Source: Candidatus Bathyarchaeota archaeon A05DMB-5 (lineage in GTDB: Archaea > Thermoproteota > Bathyarchaeia > Bathyarchaeales > Bathycorpusculaceae). From it: a DNA stretch of 64,000 bases. The notes below the pieces were generated by a model. It saw only the letters and a program-made list of their open reading frames with translations. It made no database searches and was not told the DNA's origin. Made by a program: the position numbers and the translations under genes. Location of the stretch: positions 1-64,000 of the forward strand of contig JABFQP010000005.1 of the NCBI GenBank assembly GCA_019685655.1, written 5' to 3'. Shown here piece by piece: positions 8,309 to 17,258 of the stretch; position 1 is the first letter of the stretch, and each line of letters starts with the position of its first letter.

Positions 8309-8640
8309 TCGCTTCCTCCGCTAGGCTCTTCTGATTCAGTACCCTCCACTAGTTTGAGAATTTCTGACTCACCCGGCTCTCTTATACTTAACGCTGAAAC
8401 AGAAAAGGGTTTGCCGCAGACAGCAGCTAAATCAAGCGATGACCCTTTGTAGGTTATTAATGGGATATTTGAAAGTTTACAATAGTATGCTATATCTTCA
8501 CGTGTGATTGAGGGGCAGTTTGAAGCCAAAATTATCATTTTAACCTTGCCAGTTTTCGCGTTTTGTATGGCAGAGTTTGTCCCAAAAACTACCTTGCCAG
8601 TCTTGACAGCCGCTGCGATTGCTTTGTCCAAGTCTATCAT
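8305..8640 (-). CDS. rpl30e: Ribosomal protein L30e
   Basis: 111 residues, L7Ae/L30e family. The core fold covers about residues 3-97, with the family pattern KTGKVVFGTNSA, AKMIILASNCP-like and YCKLSNIPLITY-like segments. An acidic tail follows. It overlaps rpoA by 4 bases (ATGA) and nusA by 4 bases. As in other archaea it sits inside the RNA polymerase operon. It is a component of the large ribosomal subunit. Confidence 0.93.
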   Translation of the reverse strand: MIDLDKAIAAAVKTGKVVFGTNSAIQNAKTGKVKMIILASNCPSITREDIAYYCKLSNIPLITYKGSSLDLAAVCGKPFSVSALSIREPGESEILKLVEGTESEEPSGGSE

Positions 8641-11600
8641 TCCTTTTTCTCTCCCTTAGATCCGAACGTTGACATGTACAGCTCCACGAGCCCTGTGCCA
8701 ATTGGTATTGACTGCCCCACTATTACGTTTTCGGTCACACCTTCTAACGGGTCGCTTTCACCTTTTATGGCTGCTTCAACAATGTTTGGAACAGTTATTT
8801 CGAACGCTGCTCTTGCCAAGACGCTTGATTTCTTGCCACTTATGCCGTGCCTACCTATCTGCTGCACCTCACCAGTTGACGTCATCATGTCCGCGACAAG
8901 CATAACATGGCGTATATCAACATCCAAGCCCTGCTCTTCCAGAACACCCTTAGACTCATTCATCAACGCGTTTCTAGCCGCTTCAATTCCAAGAGTCTTA
9001 GCTATTTCATGAACGTTATTTGTCGTTGTCCTCGAAGTATCTACTCCATAAACTTCCAAAACCTTCGGAAGGTTTGAACCATCAGTTCTTATGACCCATT
9101 CTCCACGCTCTTCTGTAACAAGGACACGCTTTATGCCTAATACTCCTTTAATGTGAAAAGCAGAAACCTTATCAAGCAGTCTCTTTAGGGCTTCAGCTTT
9201 CTTGGGCTTTATATGTATGTGGTTTCCCTTCATCTTCACGGTGGAATTCTGAATCTGCAGTTTTTCCTTAAGCTCTTGTAAAGTTACTCCACGATCGTCC
9301 ATCATTGTTTTGTTAAGCTCAACAACTATTTCCTCATTCACTGGGTCTTCATAAATTGCTTGCGCCAAATCCTCCAATGTGGTGTAAATTATGCTACGTG
9401 CAATTTTTACGGCGGATTCCTTGCTTTTTCTATGCACTTCGTCTAAGTAAATTGCCATTATGGGTGTGGATGGAATTCTCCGAGCATCGACAATTTCTAT
9501 AAGTCTTGGCAAGCCTAAAGTTACGTTTTGCTCTCTAACTCCAGCGTAGTGAAATGTTCTAAGAGTCATCTGTGTGCCTGGTTCGCCTATTGACTGAGCT
9601 GCAACTATTCCTACGGCTTCGCCGGGCTCCATTAAGGCTCGTTTATAGTTTTCAACAGTTAATTTAATCGCTTTATCTACACATGCCTTGCTAAGTTTCG
9701 CTTTAGCTAGATTTTGTTTAAGCTCGTCAACAAGTATGGGGGTAAGTTCACTTTCAACTTCTTTTAGTTGTTTTTTAATGTAATCTTCGGGTGCTGGTTT
9801 ACCTTTCTCTTCAGCTATCCTAAGTTGCTCAACCAGTCGGCTCACGTTTACAGCCTTTCCATGGTCGCTTTTTGCGGGGTCAACTCCATCTTCGCCGTAC
9901 TTGAACTGGATTATATCGCCTGCAGAGTTTCTGACTGTTCCGTCATACTCCAACCGTATATGTTCAAGCGCGTTAATCAGTCGTCTTTGCATGTATCCGC
10001 TCTGCTGCGTTCTAACGGCTGTATCCACAAGTCCTTCACGACCACCCATAGCATGGAAGAAAAATTCAACCGCGTCAAGCCCGCTTTGATAAGATGAATA
10101 CACGAACCCTCTCGCTCTTGGTGTCGGGTCACCAGACTTGAAATGAGGTAAAGCGCGACCCAAATATCCACGCAATATTCTCTTGCCACGTACTGATTGT
10201 TGCCCTACACATGCGCTCATCTGTCCAATGTTTAGGCTTGAACCTCTCGCGCCAGTTCGAGTCATAACTATGCCAGCATTTTCGATAGTGAAATCTTCGT
10301 CAGCGATTTTTCCAGCGTCGTCTCTGGCTTTGGCTAATTCGTTCATTACATAAATTTCGAAAGATTCCTCGAGTGTTTGCCCTGGAAGTCTGGGTAGAGT
10401 GCCTTTGTGGTAGCCTTCTATTAGCTCCTCAACTTTCTTCTGAACTCTTTCCATTGTTTTGTTTATTTTGTTCTCTGCGGTTGGAGACAAAACGAGTTGC
10501 TCGTACGAGTATGTGAATCCGCGCATTGTTATGAAAAGTTTTAATAATCGAGTTATTTTGTTCAGAAATTCGCGTCCCGCTCGTGTTCCATAATCTTTTA
10601 TTATTCTGTGAAGGAGACTTTCGGATTGCTCAGCACCTATCGAACGCCTGTCTATAACACCGCTCACGAGTTCACCATTTCTGACGACTACATAAGCATC
10701 ATATTTGCAATCTTCCTCTTCGCACTTGGAACACCCTTGACAAATGTTTGCCTTCAAAACATAGTTCATGTCTTTTGGCAGAAACAGACTGAAAATTTGT
10801 TTACCAGTCCAGAGAGGTTGTGGTTCTTTGATTTTTGGCTCTGGCAAAGGTCCATCGTAACCTGCTGCTAATAGTAATCTGTTGACTTCTTGTTTTGTCA
10901 AATAGTTTGATTTTCTTGTAAACAAGTACGCGCTAGTTATAAAGTCTCGAATGGCTCCGATTATTGGACCTCCAAATCTTGGAGAGAGTATTTGGTCTTG
11001 GACTTGCATTAGCAGAAGCGCTTCTGTTCGTGCTTCTTCACTTTGCGGTATGTGTAAGTTCATTTCGTCTCCGTCAAAGTCCGCGTTGTAAGGCGGACAC
11101 ACGCATAGGTGCAAGCGGAATGTTTTGTATGGCAAAACGCGCACGTAATGAGCCATTATCGACATACGGTGAAGCGAAGGCTGACGGTTAAAGATGGCAA
11201 TATCACCGTTTTTCAGATGCCGCTCAACAATAAATCCGGGCTCCACAGCTTCAGCAATCTTTGTCCTATCAATTACAAATTCAAGCCTTATACGTTTGCC
11301 ATCAGGCCTAATGATGTAAAGGGCGCCAGGGTATTTTTCAGGACCATTTATGATGAGCTGGCGCATTTCTTCAATGTTCCATTCTGTCACTTTTTCGGGC
11401 ACAGACAAGCGCATTGCAACTTCTAGAGGAACACCAACCTCGCTTATGTCAAGGTTTGGGTCTGGAGAAATGACTGTACGCGCTGAAAAGTCAACTCTTT
11501 TTCCCGAAAGATTGCTTCGGAATCTTCCCTCCTTGCCTTTAAGCCTCTGAGAAAGTGTTTTTAATGCTCTTCCAGAACGATGTCTCGCCGGCGGTATACC

Positions 11601-12461
11601 TGAAGCTTCATTGTTAAAGTAGGTTGTAACATGGTACTGGAGAAGTTCTGACAAATCTTGAATAATAAGCGTAGGAGCCCCAGCTTCCATATTCTCTTTT
11701 AACCGTTGATTTATGCGAATTATATCCACAAGCTTGTGGGTGAGGTCGTCTTCTGAGCGAATGCCAGATTCCAAAGTTATTGAAGGGCGAACGTAGACGG
11801 GAGGAACCGGTAAAACTTGTAAAACCATCCAAGCTGGACGCGCGGCTTTGGGGTTAAAACCTAACAGTTCAAGGTCTTCGTCGGGTATGCGTTCTAGTCT
11901 TTCGCGAACCATGCTAGGCGTTAAGGGTTCTGAACCACTTTCGGGGATTTGTTCACTAAACTTTGTGGGTTTTTCAAAGACTATTTTATATTGGATAGCA
12001 CCGCAATGGGGACATTGTTTATTCTTTGTCTCTTGAATGATGACTTTGTAAACTTCATCGGGAACAACGCCGAGAAGTTGGCGAGTTCTATCAACTCTTG
12101 CGTGAACTCTCTTAATGGTTTCATCAGGTAATAGTATGCGCCCACAGTTTCTGCAAGTTGCTCTTAAAAGGTCATGTATTATTTTTGTAAATTCAATGTG
12201 TATTATTGGAACTGCAAGTTCGATGTGCCCGAAATGTCCAGGACAGCGAACTGCAGTGTTGCCGCATGTTTTGCATCTTTGTCTAGGCTCCAGTGTACCA
12301 AGCCTGCCGTCCATTAGTCCAGCAGTGATGGGAGCGCCGTCTTCGTCATAAGTGTCTGGCGTTTGGATTTCGACAACTGAGATTTTGCGCATATCTTGTG
12401 GTGAAAGTAAGCCAAAATAGATTTCGTCAACAACTTTATGGATTACTTCTTCTGTTGCCAT
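8637..12461 (-). CDS. rpoA: DNA-directed RNA polymerase subunit A, A' and A'' fused
   Basis: 1274 residues, matching A' (about 880) plus A'' (about 390) in one chain with no stop between. N-terminal zinc-binding Cys/His (C.TCG...RCPGHFGHI, about 61-80) are present and two further CxxC pairs follow. The catalytic NADFDGDEMN is around 457-466, with its three Asp residues. The trigger-loop region GEPGTQMTLRTFHYAG, usually in the separate A'' chain, is around 955-975. No intein is indicated by length. The gene begins one base after the rpoB stop and overlaps rpl30e. Most Euryarchaeota and Crenarchaeota split this subunit; an unsplit form is reported for Thaumarchaeota, Korarchaeota and related lineages. 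Confidence 0.95.
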   Translation of the reverse strand: MATEEVIHKVVDEIYFGLLSPQDMRKISVVEIQTPDTYDEDGAPITAGLMDGRLGTLEPRQRCKTCGNTAVRCPGHFGHIELAVPIIHIEFTKIIHDLLRATCRNCGRILLPDETIKRVHARVDRTRQLLGVVPDEVYKVIIQETKNKQCPHCGAIQYKIVFEKPTKFSEQIPESGSEPLTPSMVRERLERIPDEDLELLGFNPKAARPAWMVLQVLPVPPVYVRPSITLESGIRSEDDLTHKLVDIIRINQRLKENMEAGAPTLIIQDLSELLQYHVTTYFNNEASGIPPARHRSGRALKTLSQRLKGKEGRFRSNLSGKRVDFSARTVISPDPNLDISEVGVPLEVAMRLSVPEKVTEWNIEEMRQLIINGPEKYPGALYIIRPDGKRIRLEFVIDRTKIAEAVEPGFIVERHLKNGDIAIFNRQPSLHRMSIMAHYVRVLPYKTFRLHLCVCPPYNADFDGDEMNLHIPQSEEARTEALLLMQVQDQILSPRFGGPIIGAIRDFITSAYLFTRKSNYLTKQEVNRLLLAAGYDGPLPEPKIKEPQPLWTGKQIFSLFLPKDMNYVLKANICQGCSKCEEEDCKYDAYVVVRNGELVSGVIDRRSIGAEQSESLLHRIIKDYGTRAGREFLNKITRLLKLFITMRGFTYSYEQLVLSPTAENKINKTMERVQKKVEELIEGYHKGTLPRLPGQTLEESFEIYVMNELAKARDDAGKIADEDFTIENAGIVMTRTGARGSSLNIGQMSACVGQQSVRGKRILRGYLGRALPHFKSGDPTPRARGFVYSSYQSGLDAVEFFFHAMGGREGLVDTAVRTQQSGYMQRRLINALEHIRLEYDGTVRNSAGDIIQFKYGEDGVDPAKSDHGKAVNVSRLVEQLRIAEEKGKPAPEDYIKKQLKEVESELTPILVDELKQNLAKAKLSKACVDKAIKLTVENYKRALMEPGEAVGIVAAQSIGEPGTQMTLRTFHYAGVREQNVTLGLPRLIEIVDARRIPSTPIMAIYLDEVHRKSKESAVKIARSIIYTTLEDLAQAIYEDPVNEEIVVELNKTMMDDRGVTLQELKEKLQIQNSTVKMKGNHIHIKPKKAEALKRLLDKVSAFHIKGVLGIKRVLVTEERGEWVIRTDGSNLPKVLEVYGVDTSRTTTNNVHEIAKTLGIEAARNALMNESKGVLEEQGLDVDIRHVMLVADMMTSTGEVQQIGRHGISGKKSSVLARAAFEITVPNIVEAAIKGESDPLEGVTENVIVGQSIPIGTGLVELYMSTFGSKGEKKE

Positions 12462-12462
12462 G

Positions 12463-15400
12463 TTACGCTTTCTCCTTAAGTTTTAATTTGGGCGTTATAC
12501 AAAGGCTCATTAATTCTTGCAAGAGAAGTTTGAACGCGTAAGAAACTATTACTGGAGAAATCTTAGCTTTGTCTTCACAAAGTCTGCAGAGATATTTTCT
12601 CTGTTTCATGTCATAATAGGCTATGTGACCACAATTTTCGCAAATGTAAAGCGTGTATTTGTCTGATTCTTCTAATAATCTGTCTTGAAGTAGCATAGCA
12701 GCGCCATGTCCAATTAAGCAGTCACGCTCCATCTCGCCAAATCTTAAGCCTCCACCTCTTGCTCTTCCTTCAGTGGGTTGTCTTGTAAGCATCTGCACTT
12801 GTCCTCTAGCTCTGGCGTGTATTTTGTCCGCAACCATATGATGTAGCTTCTGATAATACACAACACCAACGAATATGTCTGCAACAAACTTTTCGCCGGT
12901 CGCACCGTTGTAAAAGACTTCACTGCCAGTGTGGCTGAACCCTAGCTTAATCAAGGCTTTTCTAATTTCGTCAGGTTTTTCACTTATGAAAGGCGTTCCA
13001 TCAACTGGTTTTCCTCTCATAGCTGCAACTTTTCCAGCCATTGATTCTATAAATTGTCCAATAGTCATTCTTGATGGAATAGCATGCGGGTTGATTATTA
13101 CATCGGGGACTATGCCATCTTCGGTGAATGGCATGTCTTCTTGTGGAACGATTAATCCTATGACGCCCTTTTGTCCATGACGAGAAGCAAACTTGTCGCC
13201 TAATTCAGGAATGCGCTGGTCGCGAACTCTAACTTTCACAAGTTTACTTCCTTCTCCTGATTCCGTTATGAAAATCGCGTCTACAATTCCAGTTTCTGAA
13301 GGGCGCATGTCAACCGACGTGTCTCGCATTGAAGGTCCCTTAACTTCAAATTCTTTGTATTCTTCAAGAAATCTTGGCGGACTTATCCTACCGATGAGAA
13401 CGTCTCCGCCGGCCACGTTTGCTTCAAGGCTTATTATTCCGTCAGGTTCTAATAGTCGATAATATTGTTCTCCTCTGAATCCACGTGTTCCAGGCTCAGG
13501 TAAAGTGAACTTGTCTTTTAATCCACCCAGATATTGGCGACATTCAGCCTCATATATCCTATAAAATGTTGAACGCCCTAAGCCTCTTTCTATTGATGCC
13601 TTGTTGAAGATTAAGGCGTCTTCCATGTTGTAACCTTCAAAGGAAAGCACAGCTACAATGCAGTTTTGTCCTGATGGACGCAGTTTATAGCCCATTGTTT
13701 CCATTAACGCGGTTTCCAAGAGCGGGACTTCTGGATAGTGTAGAATATGTGACCGTGAGTCTACACGTTGATTGAAGTTTGTTGCATAAAATCCTAAGGC
13801 TTGCTTTGCCATTGCTGCTTGATAAGAATTGCGCGGTGACTGGTTGTGCTCTGCGTAAGGTATTGTTGATGCGCAAATTCCCAGAATTGTGTATGTGGCA
13901 ATTTCTAAGTGCGTGTGTTCTTGGGTTACTTCTTCAAGGCTTATTGCAACGTAGGCATTTTCTTCTTCTTCAGCGTCTAAATATTCAATTATTCCATTTT
14001 TGACCAAATCTTCCCATGACCAATCTCCAGAAGCTATTTTGTCAATGTGTTCCGGTTGAAGTTTGGGAGAGCCTTTTTCGACGATTATGAGGGGTCTTCT
14101 TACTCTTCCTTCGTCGCAGTTAACGTATATTTCTTCTCTTTCGCCGTGGATTTTTGAGAAGTGAACTATATTTACTTCTGTTGAGATTTCTCCTCTTCTG
14201 CGTCTTTCCCTAAATTCTCGTGTTAACTCTTCTGGGTTGTTGCAGTATCCAATAATGTTGCCGTCAACAAAGACTTTTGCGCCAGAAATCTTCAGGGCTT
14301 CGCTTGCTTCGTATACGGATACAACGCCCATGCCGTAAAGTACTTGTTTTATTTTTTCTGCGTTGACACCTACTGAGATGCATGCAGATAACGCTAAGTT
14401 TTTGACCAATCCACAGTTTGAGCCTTCTGGGGTTTCATTTGGACATAAGCGTCCCCAATGGGTTGGGTGTAGGTCTCTTGCTTCAAAGTTGGGTTGGCTT
14501 CTACTTAATGGTGACTGTAATCTGCGCAGGTGGCTCAAAGTGGAGATGTGGTTTGTTCTGTCCAGAAGCTGTGTTATGCCAACTCTTCCTCTTCCCCAAT
14601 TTCCTGTGGCAAGCGCATGTTGGAATCTTTCTGTTATTATTCCAGGGCGGACTGCTGCTGAGACGGTTATTATTGGACCTTTGACGCCTATCCGTTCAAG
14701 TTGATATTTTATGTCCCTACATAGGTTTCTAAAGGCTACACGGAATAAATCAGCAAGTAATGGACCAGCAAGTCTAAGTCTTTTGTTTTTGAAGTGGTCT
14801 TTGTCGTCTGTTTGTCTTCTTCCTAGTTTCAGTTCGATAACTCTGCACACCATCTCGCCTAAGAATAGAGCCTTATCTCTCCTGCTTTGGCTTGTCCTGC
14901 CGATGTGAGGCAAGAAGTTCTTGTCTATTGCAGTTTCAGCCTTTTGTATTCGATATTCTTCAACTTGTCCGTGAGCTACACGGTTCCCAATAAAAATAAT
15001 TGCGTCCTTTGCAGTGTCTACGCCTATTGCTTTTTCAAATGAAGGTTCCAGTTCGCTTTGTATTTCTTTCTCTAGAGAAACTGCTTCAGCAATTTCTTTA
15101 TCTGATTCCAAGCCCAAAGCACGCATTATCACAACAAACGGAATTTCTGTGGGCACGCCTGGCATCGTAACATAGATGGCTTCGTCCGACTTCATTTTCA
15201 ATTCTGTTCTAGCCCTAAAGCCAACGGTTGTTGAGAATATTTTCGCTTGATGTACTGGTGCTGCTCCCTTCTCGTCTATGTCAACTATTATGCGGTTAGG
15301 TGCTAAGTCTTCCATTGCTACTATTACGCGTTCTGAACCATTGACAACGAAATAGCCACCAGGGTCGTCTGGGTCTTCTCCACAAGCTATGAGTTCTTCA

Positions 15401-15834
15401 CGGGAAAGTTGCGATAAAAAGCACAGTTTTGATTTCAGCATCACTGGGATATTTCCAATGTAGACGAGTTCTGTGTCTTGCTCTCTACCGTCTATCACAG
15501 GCGTCATTTCTAGGGCTATTGGCGCTGCATAAGTCAGGTTTCTTAGTCTAGCTTCCATAGGGTAGATTTCGTGTTTTGTGCCATCTACTTCTGTTGTGTA
15601 GGGTCCAGTGATTCTTGTCTGTGGGTCAATTATCCAAACTTGGCCAAGTTTTACTTTGTAGGGGCTTTCAGGAACTTCTATTGGAATTTCGCCTACTTCA
15701 TCTATTACTTCCTGCAAGCCGTGATCTATAAACTCGTTGTAAGAATCTAAGTGCTGGCGAACCAAGCCTTTTTCTTTAAAGAAGGCTTTTAATAGTAGAT
15801 TTGTGTCTTCTTTTGAAAATTCAGTCAATTTCAA
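12463..15834 (-). CDS. rpoB: DNA-directed RNA polymerase subunit B (unsplit)
   Basis: 1123 residues, full-length single-chain RpoB as in non-methanogen archaea. Typical segments include SRRDKALFLGEMVCR, the rifampicin-pocket region (LSHLRRLQSPLSRSQPNFEARDLHPTHWGRLCPNETPEG, about 440-480), the GDKFASRHGQKG active-site region near 880-895 and a C-terminal zinc ribbon (CENCGHIAYYD...CRLC). The start is TTG at 15834, with GGGGG about 9 bases upstream; a second TTG lies two codons on. It is first in the operon. No rpoH is visible upstream, although many archaea have it there. Confidence 0.95.
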   Translation of the reverse strand: MKLTEFSKEDTNLLLKAFFKEKGLVRQHLDSYNEFIDHGLQEVIDEVGEIPIEVPESPYKVKLGQVWIIDPQTRITGPYTTEVDGTKHEIYPMEARLRNLTYAAPIALEMTPVIDGREQDTELVYIGNIPVMLKSKLCFLSQLSREELIACGEDPDDPGGYFVVNGSERVIVAMEDLAPNRIIVDIDEKGAAPVHQAKIFSTTVGFRARTELKMKSDEAIYVTMPGVPTEIPFVVIMRALGLESDKEIAEAVSLEKEIQSELEPSFEKAIGVDTAKDAIIFIGNRVAHGQVEEYRIQKAETAIDKNFLPHIGRTSQSRRDKALFLGEMVCRVIELKLGRRQTDDKDHFKNKRLRLAGPLLADLFRVAFRNLCRDIKYQLERIGVKGPIITVSAAVRPGIITERFQHALATGNWGRGRVGITQLLDRTNHISTLSHLRRLQSPLSRSQPNFEARDLHPTHWGRLCPNETPEGSNCGLVKNLALSACISVGVNAEKIKQVLYGMGVVSVYEASEALKISGAKVFVDGNIIGYCNNPEELTREFRERRRRGEISTEVNIVHFSKIHGEREEIYVNCDEGRVRRPLIIVEKGSPKLQPEHIDKIASGDWSWEDLVKNGIIEYLDAEEEENAYVAISLEEVTQEHTHLEIATYTILGICASTIPYAEHNQSPRNSYQAAMAKQALGFYATNFNQRVDSRSHILHYPEVPLLETALMETMGYKLRPSGQNCIVAVLSFEGYNMEDALIFNKASIERGLGRSTFYRIYEAECRQYLGGLKDKFTLPEPGTRGFRGEQYYRLLEPDGIISLEANVAGGDVLIGRISPPRFLEEYKEFEVKGPSMRDTSVDMRPSETGIVDAIFITESGEGSKLVKVRVRDQRIPELGDKFASRHGQKGVIGLIVPQEDMPFTEDGIVPDVIINPHAIPSRMTIGQFIESMAGKVAAMRGKPVDGTPFISEKPDEIRKALIKLGFSHTGSEVFYNGATGEKFVADIFVGVVYYQKLHHMVADKIHARARGQVQMLTRQPTEGRARGGGLRFGEMERDCLIGHGAAMLLQDRLLEESDKYTLYICENCGHIAYYDMKQRKYLCRLCEDKAKISPVIVSYAFKLLLQELMSLCITPKLKLKEKA

Positions 15835-15890
15835 CTAACCCCCGCAATTTTACATTTGAACATGCGTTAATGAACTTGTGTGATGCGGGT
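15832..15890 (-). promoter_or_regulatory. rpoB leader hairpin covering the Shine-Dalgarno site
   Basis: In the rpoB leader, CCCGCA (15884-15889, read on the minus strand) can pair with TGCGGG (15841-15846), whose last bases are part of the GGGGG ribosome-binding tract just before the TTG start. The loop is 37 bases. Pairing would hide the ribosome-binding site. On the plus strand the same stem followed by T6 (15890-15895) looks like a terminator, but no plus-strand gene ends there. Only the base pairing is seen; regulation is inferred. Confidence 0.3.
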
Positions 15891-16090
15891 TTTTTCAAAC
15901 TTTCAATTTCCTCCAGCTGTCGGGTCATCCAACCGAAAAATGGTCTCCAATCTTGAAGAGCTAGAAACGTAAACCACACAGCTCTCTAATAAACTTTTTC
16001 ATGCAATATTACATGTTTCCGCGCATCTAATCATTTTTGAGTGGTTTCGGAACTTAGGCCTATAACGAGCCAACGACAGTTTCGGGAAAT

Positions 16091-16100
16091 AATTAATAAG
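16091..16100 (+). promoter_or_regulatory. TATA-like box for tRNA-Leu
   Basis: AATTAATAAG, preceded by a purine-rich GGGAAAT (possible BRE), ends 28 bases before the first tRNA base. That is the right spacing for an archaeal TATA box driving transcription from at or near the mature 5' end. Confidence 0.5.
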
Positions 16101-16127
16101 AAAGACCTTTGGCTTGTATTTGTGTGT

Positions 16128-16250
16128 GCAGCGGTAGCGAAGCCAGGTCTAACGCGGAGGACTCAAGATCGGAGCTACGGCAATAGAAAGCCCCTATGAG
16201 CCATCCTCTCCCGTAGGGGTTCGCCGGTTCAAATCCGGCCCGCTGCACCA
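16128..16250 (+). tRNA. tRNA-Leu(CAA) with intron and encoded CCA
   Basis: The acceptor arms GCAGCGG (16128-16134) and CCGCTGC pair perfectly. The T arm is GCCGG-TTCAAAT-CCGGC, and a long variable arm (CCC-GTA-GGG) marks a class II tRNA. The anticodon stem is GAGGA (16157-16161) with TCCTC (16204-16208), and the loop CTCAAG|A gives anticodon CAA (16164-16166), hence leucine. CCA is encoded at 16248-16250. Without the 35-base intron the mature tRNA is 88 bases. A T5 tract follows at once and probably terminates transcription. Confidence 0.93.
16168..16202 (+). other. tRNA-Leu intron after position 37, bulge-helix-bulge spliced
   Basis: The 35-base intron lies between G37 and A38. The central 4-bp helix is CTCA (16162-16165) with TGAG (16197-16200). 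It is flanked by 3-base bulges AG|A (16166-16168) and CC|A (16201-16203), so the archaeal splicing endonuclease would cut after 16167 and 16202. The outer helix is the anticodon stem. The inner helix of the motif is weak, so this is a relaxed form. Confidence 0.85.
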
Positions 16251-16255
16251 TTTTT
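16251..16255 (+). terminator. T-tract terminator of tRNA-Leu
   Basis: TTTTT directly follows the encoded CCA. Short T-tracts without a hairpin are the usual archaeal intrinsic terminators. Confidence 0.5.
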
Positions 16256-16310
16256 GTTGCATGAGTAGAGATTTATGTGTCAAGTTTCATAGCTATTGAA
16301 GGGAATAGAT

Positions 16311-16874
16311 ATGGCGAGGGCGAGTTTGCCTCCAGGGCAGAGGGAGATTAGGAAGGTTCCGTTGCGTCACATTGGTATCGTTCCAGAATTTGATTTGGAG
16401 TTGTGGCGGTTGGAGGTGTGTGGTGAGGTTGAGAAGCCGGTTGTTTTGAGTTTTGAGGATGTGAAGGCGTTGCCGAGTGTTGTCTGCGTTTCTGATTTTC
16501 ATTGTGTTGAGGGGTGGAGTCTTTTGAATAATAGGTGGAAGGGTGTTTCTTTCAAAGTAATTGTTGAGTTGGTTAAGCCAAAAGCTGGTGTGGAATGTGT
16601 TGTGTTTGAGTGTTATGATGGCTATTTGACTTCTTTGAGTTTGTCTGATTTGTTAAAGGATGGGGTGTTATTGGCTTACAAGCTTGATGGTGAGTGGTTG
16701 ACGAGGGAGAGGGGCGGTTCTTTGAGGCTTGTGGTTCCGCATAAATATGCGTATAAAAGTCCTATGTGGCTGAAAAGAATAAAATTTACTTCGGAGCAGG
16801 AGTTGGGTTATTGGGAAAAGCGGGGTTATAGTAATACGGCTGATCTGTGGAAAGAAGAGAGATATGCAAAGTAG
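16311..16874 (+). CDS. Sulfite-oxidase-like molybdopterin-binding protein
   Basis: About 187 residues from the ATG at 16311 (GGGA upstream; an earlier ATG at 16296 is possible). It is a stand-alone molybdopterin-binding SUOX domain. The motif SDFHCVEGW (about 63-71) carries the Cys that ligates molybdenum in sulfite oxidase and YedY/MsrP proteins, and the C-terminal RLVVPHKYAYKSPMWLKRI is also typical. There is no signal peptide, haem domain or dimerisation domain, so it is likely a cytoplasmic oxidoreductase of unknown substrate. Its codons end in G more often (gag, aag, gtg, ttg) than its neighbours', which could hint at transfer. Confidence 0.85.
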   Translation: MARASLPPGQREIRKVPLRHIGIVPEFDLELWRLEVCGEVEKPVVLSFEDVKALPSVVCVSDFHCVEGWSLLNNRWKGVSFKVIVELVKPKAGVECVVFECYDGYLTSLSLSDLLKDGVLLAYKLDGEWLTRERGGSLRLVVPHKYAYKSPMWLKRIKFTSEQELGYWEKRGYSNTADLWKEERYAK

Positions 16875-17064
16875 TTGTGAATTATTTGGTGTGTTTGGTT
16901 CTATAGCCCCCTTAATATATAGGTTGAATTTTTGGTGAATTGTGTTTTTGGGAAGGTTTGATGTTTTTGTCTGGGTTTGTGTTGTAGTTTTGTTGGACGC
17001 TTCTACCACAATGTTTATTAAGACTTGCGATTTAATAGGGTGAAACTTTAAGGTGGATGAAAGA

Positions 17065-17178
17065 ATGAGAAAAAGACCGGACACACATCAAATCGAAAGA
17101 AAAGATGACCTAAAATTCGAAGCAGTAATTGACGAATTATTGGCATATGAAGCCCTAATCAGAAAGAAGACAGTTTAA
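17065..17178 (+). CDS. 37-residue small hydrophilic protein
   Basis: ATG at 17065, TAA at 17176. A strong Shine-Dalgarno AGGTGG (17051-17056) lies 8 bases upstream, and the ATG at 17057 in another frame stops after three codons. The product starts MRKRPDTHQIERKDD, then forms one likely amphipathic helix (KFEAVIDELLAYEALI) with a basic end. It has no Cys and no membrane segment. No family is recognised. The strong ribosome-binding site is the main support. Confidence 0.55.
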   Translation: MRKRPDTHQIERKDDLKFEAVIDELLAYEALIRKKTV

Positions 17179-17258
17179 AGGGAGAAAAAGGGCATAAGAC
17201 ACCTCTAATCTTTTAAGTTGCATTCTCATTTATTCAGAAACAAAAGGAAAAATACAAA

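Noticed and set aside
8637-12461. Possible intein to explain the length of RpoA
   Set aside because: 1274 residues equal the sum of A' and A''. No intein motifs or insertion are seen.
15841-15895. Plus-strand intrinsic terminator (GC stem followed by T6)
   Set aside because: No plus-strand gene ends upstream; the neighbours on that side are minus-strand. Recorded instead as a possible rpoB leader structure.
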